This document shows positions 1 to 5,793 of a stretch of DNA of 12,632 nt, in pieces (the stretch's first letter is position 1; each line of letters begins with the position of its first letter). The stretch covers positions 1 through 12,632 of the forward strand of contig USQH01000033.1 of the NCBI GenBank assembly GCA_900556765.1, written 5' to 3'. The position numbers were made by a program, and so were the translations under genes. Origin of the DNA: an uncultured Oscillospiraceae bacterium (GTDB taxonomy: Bacteria; Bacillota; Clostridia; Oscillospirales; Acutalibacteraceae). The notes beneath the pieces are model-generated. The model was not told the DNA's origin, did no database searches, and saw only the letters and a program-made list of their open reading frames with translations.

Positions 1-364
1 CTCAGGCAAAACGCAAAAAACGCAAACGTCAAACACTGACACAAACCAAGTTCAAATTGATCAGGCGGACAAAACTGTCGCAAATGACGGCGGTAACGGT
101 CAGAATGCTACTGAAACCACTGATAACGGTGACAGACACGGCGGTCAGCCGTCAAACGGCAATTTTAACGGCGGCACACCCCCCGATATGACCGATAACG
201 GTCGTGACAGCACGGATTTTAACGGTATGCATGGCGCAATCGGATCTGACAGCGCAGGCAATCCGTCCGACAATAACGCTGACACATGGATACTGCTCGG
301 TGTATGTACAGCGGTATTGGCTGTGAGTATTATAATCGCACTGCTCTATAAAAAACGCGCTTAA
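1..364 (+). CDS. C-terminal part of a membrane-anchored, Gly/Asn/Asp-rich surface protein (5' end outside window)
   Basis: Only the last 120 codons are present, read from base 2 to the TAA at 362-364. The visible part is a low-complexity, hydrophilic stretch rich in Asn, Gly, Asp and Thr, with a GGTPPDM motif that resembles the PPDM motifs of the next gene. It ends with one hydrophobic segment, roughly WILLGVCTAVLAVSIIIALL, followed by YKKRA. That is a stalk, one membrane helix and a positively charged cytoplasmic tail, so the missing N-terminal part is probably outside the cell. The helix is not preceded by an LPxTG motif, so sortase anchoring is not indicated. The following gene starts 29 bases downstream with its own ribosome binding site, so the two are probably co-transcribed. 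The catalytic or binding domain cannot be seen. By analogy with the neighbour it may be another Cthe_2159-like carbohydrate-binding protein, which is inference only. Confidence 0.75.
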   Translation, partial: SGKTQKTQTSNTDTNQVQIDQADKTVANDGGNGQNATETTDNGDRHGGQPSNGNFNGGTPPDMTDNGRDSTDFNGMHGAIGSDSAGNPSDNNADTWILLGVCTAVLAVSIIIALLYKKRA

Positions 365-393
365 ATGACTTTAATTTTGAAAGGAGAATTACT

Positions 394-2322
394 ATGAAAC
401 GGATAATATCAATACTTTGCGCAGCGGCAATGTTATTTTCGCTTGCTGCCTGTTCAAATAGCACTGATTACAGCAATCGAACCGTTACAGGTCAGGTGAC
501 CGCAATTGACGGCACCAAGGTAACATTACAACTCGGTCAATTATCGGAGCCAAGCGGCAGTACGCCCAACGGAGCACAGCCCGACGGCAGCAACAGCAAC
601 GGAGCTCCTCCCGATATGCAGAGCGACAATTCGGGAAACAACGGTCAGACTCCACCCGAAAAGCCGAACGGCAGTCAACCGGACGGCCAGGCGCCTGCCG
701 ATATGCCGAGCGGAGGCAAAGCAGTTCAGAACGGTCAAAATACGGACGGCAGCAACAACAACGGAACTCCTCCCGATATACCGAGCGGCAATTCGGGAAA
801 CAACGTTCAGACTCCGCCAGAAAAGCCGGACGGCAGTCAACCGGACGGTCAGGTGCCTGCCGATATGCCGAGCGGCGGCATGACTCCCCCTGACAACAAT
901 TCAGCAGCGACAGGTTTCACCGCAGGAGATGAAAGCGTAACGCTCGAATTTGACGGTGCCGAAATCAAGGTTGAGTCAAAAGCTGAAACCACCGACGGCA
1001 CGATTAATGATATTACGGTCGGATCAGTCATTATAGCCAAGACAGGCGACAATAACACAGTCAAGACCGTAACCGTAAAATCGGTCGGCGGTAACGGTGC
1101 TCCGGGCGTTTTCGGCGGATCGGACGAAGTTACGCAGGGCGGCTCGGCAAATACCATTGACACCGACGGCGAATACTCCGCTGTCACCTACACTTCCGAC
1201 GGCGACGACGAAAACGCCTTGCGTATAAACGGTGCTTCAGTCACCCTCGACAGCATTACGGTCAACAAAAGTGCGGGCGCTACCTCCAACACGGAAAACG
1301 GCGACTTTTACGGTGTAAATGCCGCACTTCTTGCCACAAACGGTGCGACGGCGGTAATAAAAAACGCTGTCGTCACATCCTCGGCACAAAACGGCAACGG
1401 AGTGTTCAGCTACGGCAGCGGTACAACAGTCAATATATCTGATTCAAAAATAACAACTACCGCGGACAATTCCGGCGGTATTCAGACAACCGGCGGCGGT
1501 ACTACTAATGCCGTCAATCTCACCGTCAACACCTCCGGCAACTCCTCGGCTGCAATACGCTCCGACAGAGGCGGCGGCACAGTCAACGTAACAGGCGGCA
1601 CTTATGTAAGCAACGGTTATAACTCTCCCGCCGTTTACTCTACCGCGGACATAACAGTAAAAGGCGCCTCGCTCACTGCTAACAACTCCGAAGCGCTTGT
1701 TATTGAAGGAAAAAATTCGATAACACTGCAAAACTGCAACGTTTCAGGCAACATGAGCGACACCAAAGGCTCCAGCTCCGACGAAAACGTTCATAATGTG
1801 ATGATATATCAGTCGATGTCTGGAGATGCCGACGTGGGCACGTCACTTTTCTCGATGACAGGCGGTACACTAACCTCCAAAAACGGCGATATGTTCTATA
1901 TCACCAACACATCCTGTGAGCTTTACCTGTCGGGCGTTAATGTCATTAACAAAAGCAACGACGGATATCTCATGAATATTTGCGGTAATTCGGCATCACA
2001 CGGCTGGGGAACTGCAGGCAAAAACGGTGCACAAGTCGTATTCACGGCTGATGCACAGACGCTATCGGGAAATATCGTTGTTGACACTATATCCACCCTG
2101 AACATGACACTGAAAAACAAAAGCGTATTCACAGGAACGATCAACATTGTTGACAACGCCGACGGTGGTACAGCCATGTCCGACAACGCGGTCGTCACCG
2201 TTGAAAGCGGCTGCACATGGAATCTGACCGGCAACTGCACGGTTACAAGCCTTACCAACAACGGAAAAATCAACTTTAACGGTTACACTATCACTTTATC
2301 AGACGGCACTGTATTGAAATAA
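394..2322 (+). CDS. Surface lipoprotein with Pro/Gly-rich repeat insertion and predicted beta-helix (Cthe_2159-like carbohydrate-binding type)
   Basis: A 642-residue lipoprotein. An N-terminal signal peptide ends in the lipobox LAAC with Cys20 as the likely lipidated residue, so the mature protein should be tethered outside the membrane. Residues about 29-48 (TVTGQVTAIDGTKVTLQLG) and about 174-230 look like two halves of one small beta domain, with a Pro/Gly/Asn/Gln-rich insertion (about 50-172) between them that carries PPD, PPEKP and DMPSGG motifs in two repeat units. From about 255 to the end, many short turns of alternating polar and hydrophobic residues with Asn/Gly/Thr ladders suggest a right-handed parallel beta-helix. 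This architecture fits the Cthe_2159-like family, whose namesake binds cellulose and related polysaccharides. The family call is from memory of its style, not a search. Start choice: AAAGGAG at about 381-387 precedes ATG 394. The ligand is unknown, and an adhesin without sugar binding is the alternative. Confidence 0.8.
   Translation: MKRIISILCAAAMLFSLAACSNSTDYSNRTVTGQVTAIDGTKVTLQLGQLSEPSGSTPNGAQPDGSNSNGAPPDMQSDNSGNNGQTPPEKPNGSQPDGQAPADMPSGGKAVQNGQNTDGSNNNGTPPDIPSGNSGNNVQTPPEKPDGSQPDGQVPADMPSGGMTPPDNNSAATGFTAGDESVTLEFDGAEIKVESKAETTDGTINDITVGSVIIAKTGDNNTVKTVTVKSVGGNGAPGVFGGSDEVTQGGSANTIDTDGEYSAVTYTSDGDDENALRINGASVTLDSITVNKSAGATSNTENGDFYGVNAALLATNGATAVIKNAVVTSSAQNGNGVFSYGSGTTVNISDSKITTTADNSGGIQTTGGGTTNAVNLTVNTSGNSSAAIRSDRGGGTVNVTGGTYVSNGYNSPAVYSTADITVKGASLTANNSEALVIEGKNSITLQNCNVSGNMSDTKGSSSDENVHNVMIYQSMSGDADVGTSLFSMTGGTLTSKNGDMFYITNTSCELYLSGVNVINKSNDGYLMNICGNSASHGWGTAGKNGAQVVFTADAQTLSGNIVVDTISTLNMTLKNKSVFTGTINIVDNADGGTAMSDNAVVTVESGCTWNLTGNCTVTSLTNNGKINFNGYTITLSDGTVLK
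583..879 (+). repeat. Imperfect 162-base tandem repeat inside the lipoprotein gene
   Basis: The segment 583-717 recurs at 745-879, a shift of exactly 162 bases (54 codons). Both copies encode, in order, DGSN, NG(A/T)PPD, NSGNN, QTPPEKP, GSQPDGQ and PADMPSGG. Differences are mostly single substitutions, and the period is a multiple of three so the frame is kept. It is a coding repeat that lengthens the flexible linker and is a natural place for copy-number variation between strains. Confidence 0.85.
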
Positions 2323-2373
2323 ATACTGTACACAAAAACAGGCGGCGACACATTGTTCATACTTCTTTTGATC

Positions 2374-3252
2374 TCACACGTCCGCATCGATTTCATGATC
2401 CGAAAGCCAGTTCTTAATATCGTCAGGCAGCGGAGCTTTCACTCTGACACGCTTGCCCGTCATAGGATGTATAAGCTCAAGCGACGCACAGTGGAGTGCC
2501 TGACGGTCGAGCAAATTATCGCCGGAGCCGTACATTGTGTCCCCCACCAGCGGATGACCGATCGACGAAAAATGCACGCGTATCTGATGAGTGCGGCCGG
2601 TCTCCAGACGCACGCGCGCAACCGAATATTCCCCGTTGGTAAAAATGCGCTTATAATTTGTGATAGCTGGCTTGCCGTCGTCGGCGACACAGCGCTCCAT
2701 TTTGCTGCCGTCGCGTCGACGTATCGGTCGGTCGATAACACCGCTTTCAGGCAGTTCTCCGATGCATACACATATGTATTCCTTATCGACCGCGCCGTTT
2801 AGCTTTGACGCGGCAACCGGATCAAGAGCGGCAACAACCAAGCCCGATGTACCGCGGTCAAGCCGATTGACCGCGCGAAAAGCAAGTCTCAGTCCACGCC
2901 GATTCATATGAGCGGCAAAAGCGTTTGCAAGAGTTCCCGACTGAAGGTCCTTTGACGGGTGAACGGGCATATGAGGCGGTTTCATCATCACAAGCAAGCT
3001 GTCATCCTCGTACAAAACCGGAACGCTTATCTCCTCGGCGTGTGCCGGCTGTTCATCGTCGGGAAATTTCAGCTCAATACGATCACCGCCGTGCAATACA
3101 GCGCGGACAGTAGCATGAGTACCGTTTTGCAGAATGTCCCCGTAATACTTGAGGCGCACCGTACTTCGCGTCGATATTCCGTGCAGGCGCAGCCAATTTT
3201 TCAGTATTATGCCGTCCTCCTCCGCGAGAACGGTATAGGATAGGATTTTCAA
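2374..3252 (-). CDS. RluA-family pseudouridine synthase
   Basis: A 292-residue enzyme expected to isomerise uridine to pseudouridine in rRNA or tRNA in the cytoplasm. The N-terminal 65 residues form an S4-like RNA-binding region (HGISTRSTVRLKYYGDILQNG). The catalytic motif is RAVNRLDRGTSGLVV with Asp132 as the predicted catalytic residue. The later conserved motif TGRTHQIRVHFSSIGHPLVGD is at about residues 218-238. Length is normal for the YjbO/YhcT/RluD-like branch, but which uridine is modified cannot be told. The start is TTG at 3252-3250. No in-frame ATG lies near the family N-terminus, and GGTGAT, which is complementary to the 16S tail, lies at 3262-3257. It diverges from rpmB and converges on the lipoprotein gene with a gap of 51 bases, in which I see no clear hairpin terminator. 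Confidence 0.93.
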   Translation of the reverse strand: MKILSYTVLAEEDGIILKNWLRLHGISTRSTVRLKYYGDILQNGTHATVRAVLHGGDRIELKFPDDEQPAHAEEISVPVLYEDDSLLVMMKPPHMPVHPSKDLQSGTLANAFAAHMNRRGLRLAFRAVNRLDRGTSGLVVAALDPVAASKLNGAVDKEYICVCIGELPESGVIDRPIRRRDGSKMERCVADDGKPAITNYKRIFTNGEYSVARVRLETGRTHQIRVHFSSIGHPLVGDTMYGSGDNLLDRQALHCASLELIHPMTGKRVRVKAPLPDDIKNWLSDHEIDADV

Positions 3253-3269
3253 TTATATCACCGAAGATG

Positions 3270-3298
3270 ATTATACCATGATAAAAAACAATTATCAA
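3270..3298 (-). promoter_or_regulatory. Sigma-A-type promoter of the first RluA-family gene
   Basis: On the minus strand, TTGATA (3298-3293), a 17-base spacer and a perfect TATAAT (3275-3270). The predicted transcript start near 3263 leaves a leader of only about 11 bases before the TTG start at 3252. Assigned by motif only. Confidence 0.75.
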
Positions 3299-3355
3299 TT
3301 TTTCGACAAACGATCGCCAAAAAGCGACTTAAAATAATATTTGTGAAAAAAACTC

Positions 3356-3384
3356 TTGCAATTAGTATTTATTTGTGATATTAT
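3356..3384 (+). promoter_or_regulatory. Sigma-A-type promoter of rpmB
   Basis: TTGCAA (3356-3361), a 17-base spacer and TATTAT (3379-3384). The start would fall near 3391, giving a leader of about 36 bases with AAAGGAGG at 3411-3418. It faces away from the promoter of the minus-strand RluA-family gene, with about 57 AT-rich bases between the two -35 boxes. Confidence 0.7.
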
Positions 3385-3426
3385 TATTCGGTCAGAATAT
3401 CCTAACTTCCAAAGGAGGTGCAGACC

Positions 3427-3615
3427 ATGGCAAAATGCGAGTTCTGCAACAAGCAAATTCAGTTCGGTATCAAGGTTTCTCATTCTCACAGAAGATCCAA
3501 CAGAACATGGAAGCCCAATGTTAAGCGTGTTAAGGCTATCGTAAACGGTACACCTTGCAGAGTTTATGCCTGCACCCGCTGCCTTCGTTCCGGCAAGGTC
3601 GAGCGCGCTGTCTGA
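3427..3615 (+). CDS. rpmB: 50S ribosomal protein L28, zinc-ribbon (C+) form
   Basis: A 62-residue basic protein of the large ribosomal subunit. It begins MAKCEFCNKQ and contains the family signature SHSHRRSNRTWKPN at about residues 18-31. Two Cys pairs, C4-x2-C7 and C49-x2-C52, form a probable zinc-binding site, so this is the zinc-containing form of L28; many bacteria carry a Cys-free form, often as a zinc-starvation substitute. The ATG at 3427 is chosen over an in-frame GTG at 3418 because AAAGGAGG (3411-3418) overlaps the latter and sits 8 bases before the ATG, and because MAKC is the usual N-terminus. It has its own promoter upstream and a strong hairpin terminator downstream, so it is probably mostly a single-gene transcript, as is common for rpmB. 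Confidence 0.97.
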   Translation: MAKCEFCNKQIQFGIKVSHSHRRSNRTWKPNVKRVKAIVNGTPCRVYACTRCLRSGKVERAV

Positions 3616-3641
3616 TAATTCAACTGAATCATCAAGCTAAA

Positions 3642-3672
3642 TTCCCTGATTTTCAAAAGTCAGGGGATTTTT
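3642..3672 (+). terminator. Rho-independent terminator after rpmB
   Basis: Stem CCCTGA (3644-3649) with TCAGGG (3660-3665), extendable inward through a wobble pair and two A-T pairs to a small loop, followed by a T-run at 3668-3672. The next gene's ribosome binding site begins only about 8 bases later. Confidence 0.85.
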
Positions 3673-3691
3673 GTTTATCGGGAGTAACATT

Positions 3692-4489
3692 ATGATATTT
3701 GACGGATACTTACTTTGCACCGACCACGACGGCACCGTCGCCGAAAACGGCGAGATTTTGCCTGAAAACAGAAAAGCCATTGATTATTTTCAGCAAAACG
3801 GAGGCATTTTTACCGTTGCGACCGGACGTCGACAGGACTTCGTAACCGAGCAGTACGCAGATATTATAAAGCCGCATGTTCCGGTCATCATCGCAAACGG
3901 CACAATGCTGTATGACATCACCGACAGAAAAATAATCCACAAGGAGATGCTGTCACCTGATCATTACGGCACGCTGCTTGACGCCTATGTCCACGCCGAC
4001 GGCGCAAACTATCTTCGCATCGAACTGGAAAACGAAACACTGTGGTTTAAGGTCGGTGAAGCAGGCAAAGATTTAATTATCGAACGACTCAGCGGACGTG
4101 ATGTCAGTAAAATCGTACTCGATTTTTCCGATCTTGAAAAAACGCTTTGTCTGCAACGCTATCTGACCGAAAAATACTGTGAAAACTACAATATAGTACG
4201 GTCATGGGCAACAGGGTTGGAGCTTTTCAGCAAGGGCGCCGGTAAAGGCACCAGCATTACCTTGGTAAAACAATACATTGCCGAACGGCTTGGCACAAGC
4301 ATACACACCGTCATCGGAATGGGCGACTTTGAAAACGACATTTCTCTGATCGAGGCCGCCGACATCGGCGTTGCAATGGGCAATGCGCCGTCTTGCGTGA
4401 AGGCTCACGCCGATTATATTGCCGAGTGTTCTGCGGATGCGGGCGCGGCAAAGTTTATTTATAGTTTGGGCAACACTTTGCGCACCTGA
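3692..4489 (+). CDS. Cof-type HAD-superfamily hydrolase (phosphatase)
   Basis: A 265-residue cytoplasmic phosphatase of the haloacid dehalogenase superfamily with the Cof/YidA-like C2 cap. Motif I is TDHDGTV, with Asp11 as the predicted nucleophile and Asp13 as acid/base. Motif II is the TVATGRR segment, a conserved Lys lies in SKGAGKGTS, and motif IV is GMGDFEND, with Mg-binding acidic residues. After it comes the family's typical AADIGVAMGNAPSCVKAHADYIA. Length is normal. Likely substrates are sugar phosphates or similar small phosphoesters, but they cannot be read from the sequence. The ATG at 3692 is chosen because GGGAG lies at 3680-3684; an in-frame TTG at 3671 falls inside the rpmB terminator and is unlikely. 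I see no promoter between rpmB and this gene, so it may depend on terminator read-through or on a start site inside rpmB. Confidence 0.92.
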   Translation: MIFDGYLLCTDHDGTVAENGEILPENRKAIDYFQQNGGIFTVATGRRQDFVTEQYADIIKPHVPVIIANGTMLYDITDRKIIHKEMLSPDHYGTLLDAYVHADGANYLRIELENETLWFKVGEAGKDLIIERLSGRDVSKIVLDFSDLEKTLCLQRYLTEKYCENYNIVRSWATGLELFSKGAGKGTSITLVKQYIAERLGTSIHTVIGMGDFENDISLIEAADIGVAMGNAPSCVKAHADYIAECSADAGAAKFIYSLGNTLRT

Positions 4490-4540
4490 CCCACCACACA
4501 GTATAATTTTGTTAAAACAGAATCACTTAACTGCAAAAAC

Positions 4541-4590
4541 GACCACTGAGCAAGCGGCAATTAAGCCGTTACATTCAGTGGTCATTTTTT
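4541..4590. terminator. Probable two-way terminator with nested hairpin
   Basis: Outer stem GACCACTGA (4541-4549) with TCAGTGGTC (4575-4583), enclosing an inner CGGC-AATTAA-GCCG hairpin. A T-run at 4585-4590 serves the plus-strand HAD gene. An A-run just left of the stem (AAAAAC at 4535-4540) becomes a U-tract on the minus strand, so the same structure can end transcription from the convergent XRE gene. Confidence 0.8.
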
Positions 4591-4612
4591 GCAATAGTTT
4601 TATCATCAGCAC

Positions 4613-4661
4613 TTTTTTGTAGCCGTTTTTTTTGTACAGTTGTTTTTTGTACAATTTTTTT
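4613..4661. repeat. Three 15-base T-rich direct repeats with an overlapping weak hairpin
   Basis: TTTTTTGTA recurs at 4613, 4628 and 4643, a strict 15-base period. The second and third units place TTGTACA (4632-4638) opposite TGTACAA (4648-4654), a 7-base stem followed by seven T residues (4655-4661), so it can act as a weak backup terminator on the plus strand. The rest of the non-coding stretch 4591-4725 shows only an imperfect ATATGTG/CACATAT hairpin (4704-4733) that overlaps the end of the XRE gene and lacks a U-tract. Confidence 0.7.
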
Positions 4662-4725
4662 GAGGGCGCGAACTGTTTCAGACAAATATTTTCGCAACTC
4701 GGCATATGTGCGACGAAATAAGCCG

Positions 4726-5058
4726 TCACATATATTTATCCATAGCGGATTTTATGGATTTGATCGCTGAAAGCAGTACCCTTGCCCTGTTTTCATCACA
4801 CCGACACAGCACATCGCCGATTTCGGCAAGCAATCTCTCCCGTGACACATCGTCGCTGTTATGCAAAAGTTCGTCTGTACGCACATCGAGTGCTTCCGCC
4901 AAAGAAACAAATACGGGCAGACTGAGTTTAGTATTGCCAGTCTCGATATGACTCATGTGCGTGACCGAAATTCCTACCAGCTCAGCCAGTTCCTCCTGCG
5001 AATATCCTTTTTCTTTTCTGAATTTACGCACTTTTTGACCTATTTCATAATAATCCAC
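4726..5058 (-). CDS. XRE-family helix-turn-helix transcriptional regulator
   Basis: A DNA-binding regulator of 110 residues if read from GTG 5058. The helix-turn-helix covers about residues 8-62: IGQKVRKFRKEKGYSQEELA, then ELVGISVTHMSHIETGNTKLS, the recognition helix and following loop, typical of the Xre/SinR/Cro fold. The C-terminal 35 residues are helical with no known sensor domain and include a Cys pair spaced CRC. A longer reading from ATG 5094 exists, but that ATG lies within a TATAAT box (5098-5093), whereas AGGCGGTGAT at about 5071-5062 sits correctly before GTG 5058, and the resulting MDYYEIGQKV is the common N-terminus of the family. It is divergent from the Sel1-repeat gene, so autoregulation and control of that neighbour from the shared 5099-5231 region is plausible but unproven. 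Confidence 0.9.
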   Translation of the reverse strand: MDYYEIGQKVRKFRKEKGYSQEELAELVGISVTHMSHIETGNTKLSLPVFVSLAEALDVRTDELLHNSDDVSRERLLAEIGDVLCRCDENRARVLLSAIKSIKSAMDKYM

Positions 5059-5085
5059 AAAATCACCGCCTATGTCATTAAATTT

Positions 5086-5098
5086 TTCTTGCATTATA
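5086..5098 (-). promoter_or_regulatory. -10 box of the XRE gene promoter
   Basis: A perfect TATAAT on the minus strand at 5098-5093, preceded by TG but without the usual one-base gap. The best -35 with a 17-base spacer is TTTAAT, which is weak. A start near 5086 would give a leader of about 28 bases before GTG 5058. A GCAGT (5102-5106) / ACTGC (5125-5129) inverted pair immediately upstream could be an operator, but it is short. Confidence 0.5.
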
Positions 5099-5141
5099 CA
5101 GGCAGTAAAATTATAATTAAATAAACTGCATAGACTATTTT

Positions 5142-5171
5142 TTGCCTATTAAATTAAAATATAAGCATATT
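5142..5171 (+). promoter_or_regulatory. Tentative promoter of the Sel1-repeat gene
   Basis: TTGCCT (5142-5147), an 18-base spacer and CATATT (5166-5171). Each box matches consensus at four of six positions. The region is very AT-rich, so chance matches are likely. No better pair was found before the ribosome binding site at 5217-5224. Confidence 0.3.
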
Positions 5172-5231
5172 TACTATTCTACGCAGGTAAAAGCCAGACA
5201 TATATTTCCAAAGCATAAAGGAGGTTTGTAA

Positions 5232-5585
5232 ATGGAGAGTGAAGGAGAACGCCTAATCAAAATGCTTGACGCAGTCCATTCGGAAGAATACTCGGTCGCC
5301 GAAGAGATTGCACAAAATGCCTCGTCAAGAGTTCAAGGCGAGCTTGGAAAAGCATTTGCCGAGCTAAAAATGTACAACAGAGCAATGAAATGGCTTACAC
5401 TCGCCGCTCAAAACAACGATGCGCGAGCGTGTTACAATCTCGCAATCATGTACGGCTACGGCAACGGTGTGGCACAAAGTCAGCACGAACAAATACGATG
5501 GCTCAAAAAAGCAGCAGAGCTTGGCTACAAACGCGCTGACGACTTGCTTGAAGCAGCAAGGCTGCTGGAACTGTACAGCAACTGA
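5232..5585 (+). CDS. Small Sel1-repeat (TPR-like) protein
   Basis: A 117-residue soluble protein with no signal peptide or membrane segment. A clear Sel1-like repeat lies at about residues 64-102 (ARACYNLAIMYGYGNGVAQS through WLKKAAELGYKRA), with the usual A-x-x-x-L-A-x-M-Y-x-x-G-x-G-V pattern and the closing WLKKAAELG helix. The preceding 40 residues (AFAELKMYNRAMKWLTLAAQNND) look like the second helix of an earlier, degenerate unit. Such repeats form alpha-solenoids that bind other proteins, so an adaptor role is more likely than catalysis. It has a strong AAAGGAGG (5217-5224) seven bases before the ATG and is followed by a terminator. It diverges from the XRE gene, the only contextual clue to function. 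No partner or target can be named. Confidence 0.85.
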   Translation: MESEGERLIKMLDAVHSEEYSVAEEIAQNASSRVQGELGKAFAELKMYNRAMKWLTLAAQNNDARACYNLAIMYGYGNGVAQSQHEQIRWLKKAAELGYKRADDLLEAARLLELYSN

Positions 5586-5748
5586 GTTTTTAACGATGGC
5601 CACCAACGGAATTGCTGTTAACCATTCGCCGCAAAATAAATATACAACGCACACATATGTTTTTATATATTCCGTTCACACAATTGTAACGAACCTGTTT
5701 GGCAAATGTATGCCGGACGGGGTTTCTTTTTTCATAATAATAAAATGC

Positions 5749-5793
5749 AACGCTGATACCGAAAATCCACACATCGGTATCAGCGCCGTTTTT
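5749..5793. terminator. Two-way terminator between the Sel1-repeat gene and the second RluA-family gene
   Basis: An 11-base-pair stem, CGCTGATACCG (5751-5761) with CGGTATCAGCG (5775-5785), followed by GTTTTT on the plus strand (T-run 5789-5793). On the minus strand the stop codon of the RluA-family gene (5794-5792) abuts the structure and a T-rich stretch follows it. The rest of 5586-5750 holds no convincing gene or RNA. Confidence 0.85.

Noticed and set aside
541..1187. Open frames on the minus strand under the repetitive part of the lipoprotein
   Set aside because: Their products are compositionally the mirror of the Pro/Gly repeats (Arg/Val/Ser-rich) and overlap a well-supported gene throughout.
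3671..3691. In-frame TTG at 3671 as the start of the HAD gene
   Set aside because: It lies within the T-run of the rpmB terminator and has no ribosome binding site; ATG 3692 has GGGAG at the right distance.
4523..4729. A 68-codon minus-strand frame with KKLYK-type repeats
   Set aside because: It runs through both the two-way terminator and the 15-base T-rich repeats, so the Lys/Tyr repeats are just the reverse of the T-tracts; no homology signal.
4704..4733. ATATGTG/CACATAT hairpin as a terminator of the XRE gene
   Set aside because: It overlaps the last codons, has a bulged low-GC stem and no U-tract on the minus strand; the structure at 4541-4590 is a better candidate.
5697..5732. GGCA-AATGTA-TGCC followed by a T-run as an extra terminator
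   Set aside because: The stem is only four pairs and is separated from the T-run by more than ten bases; too weak to call.
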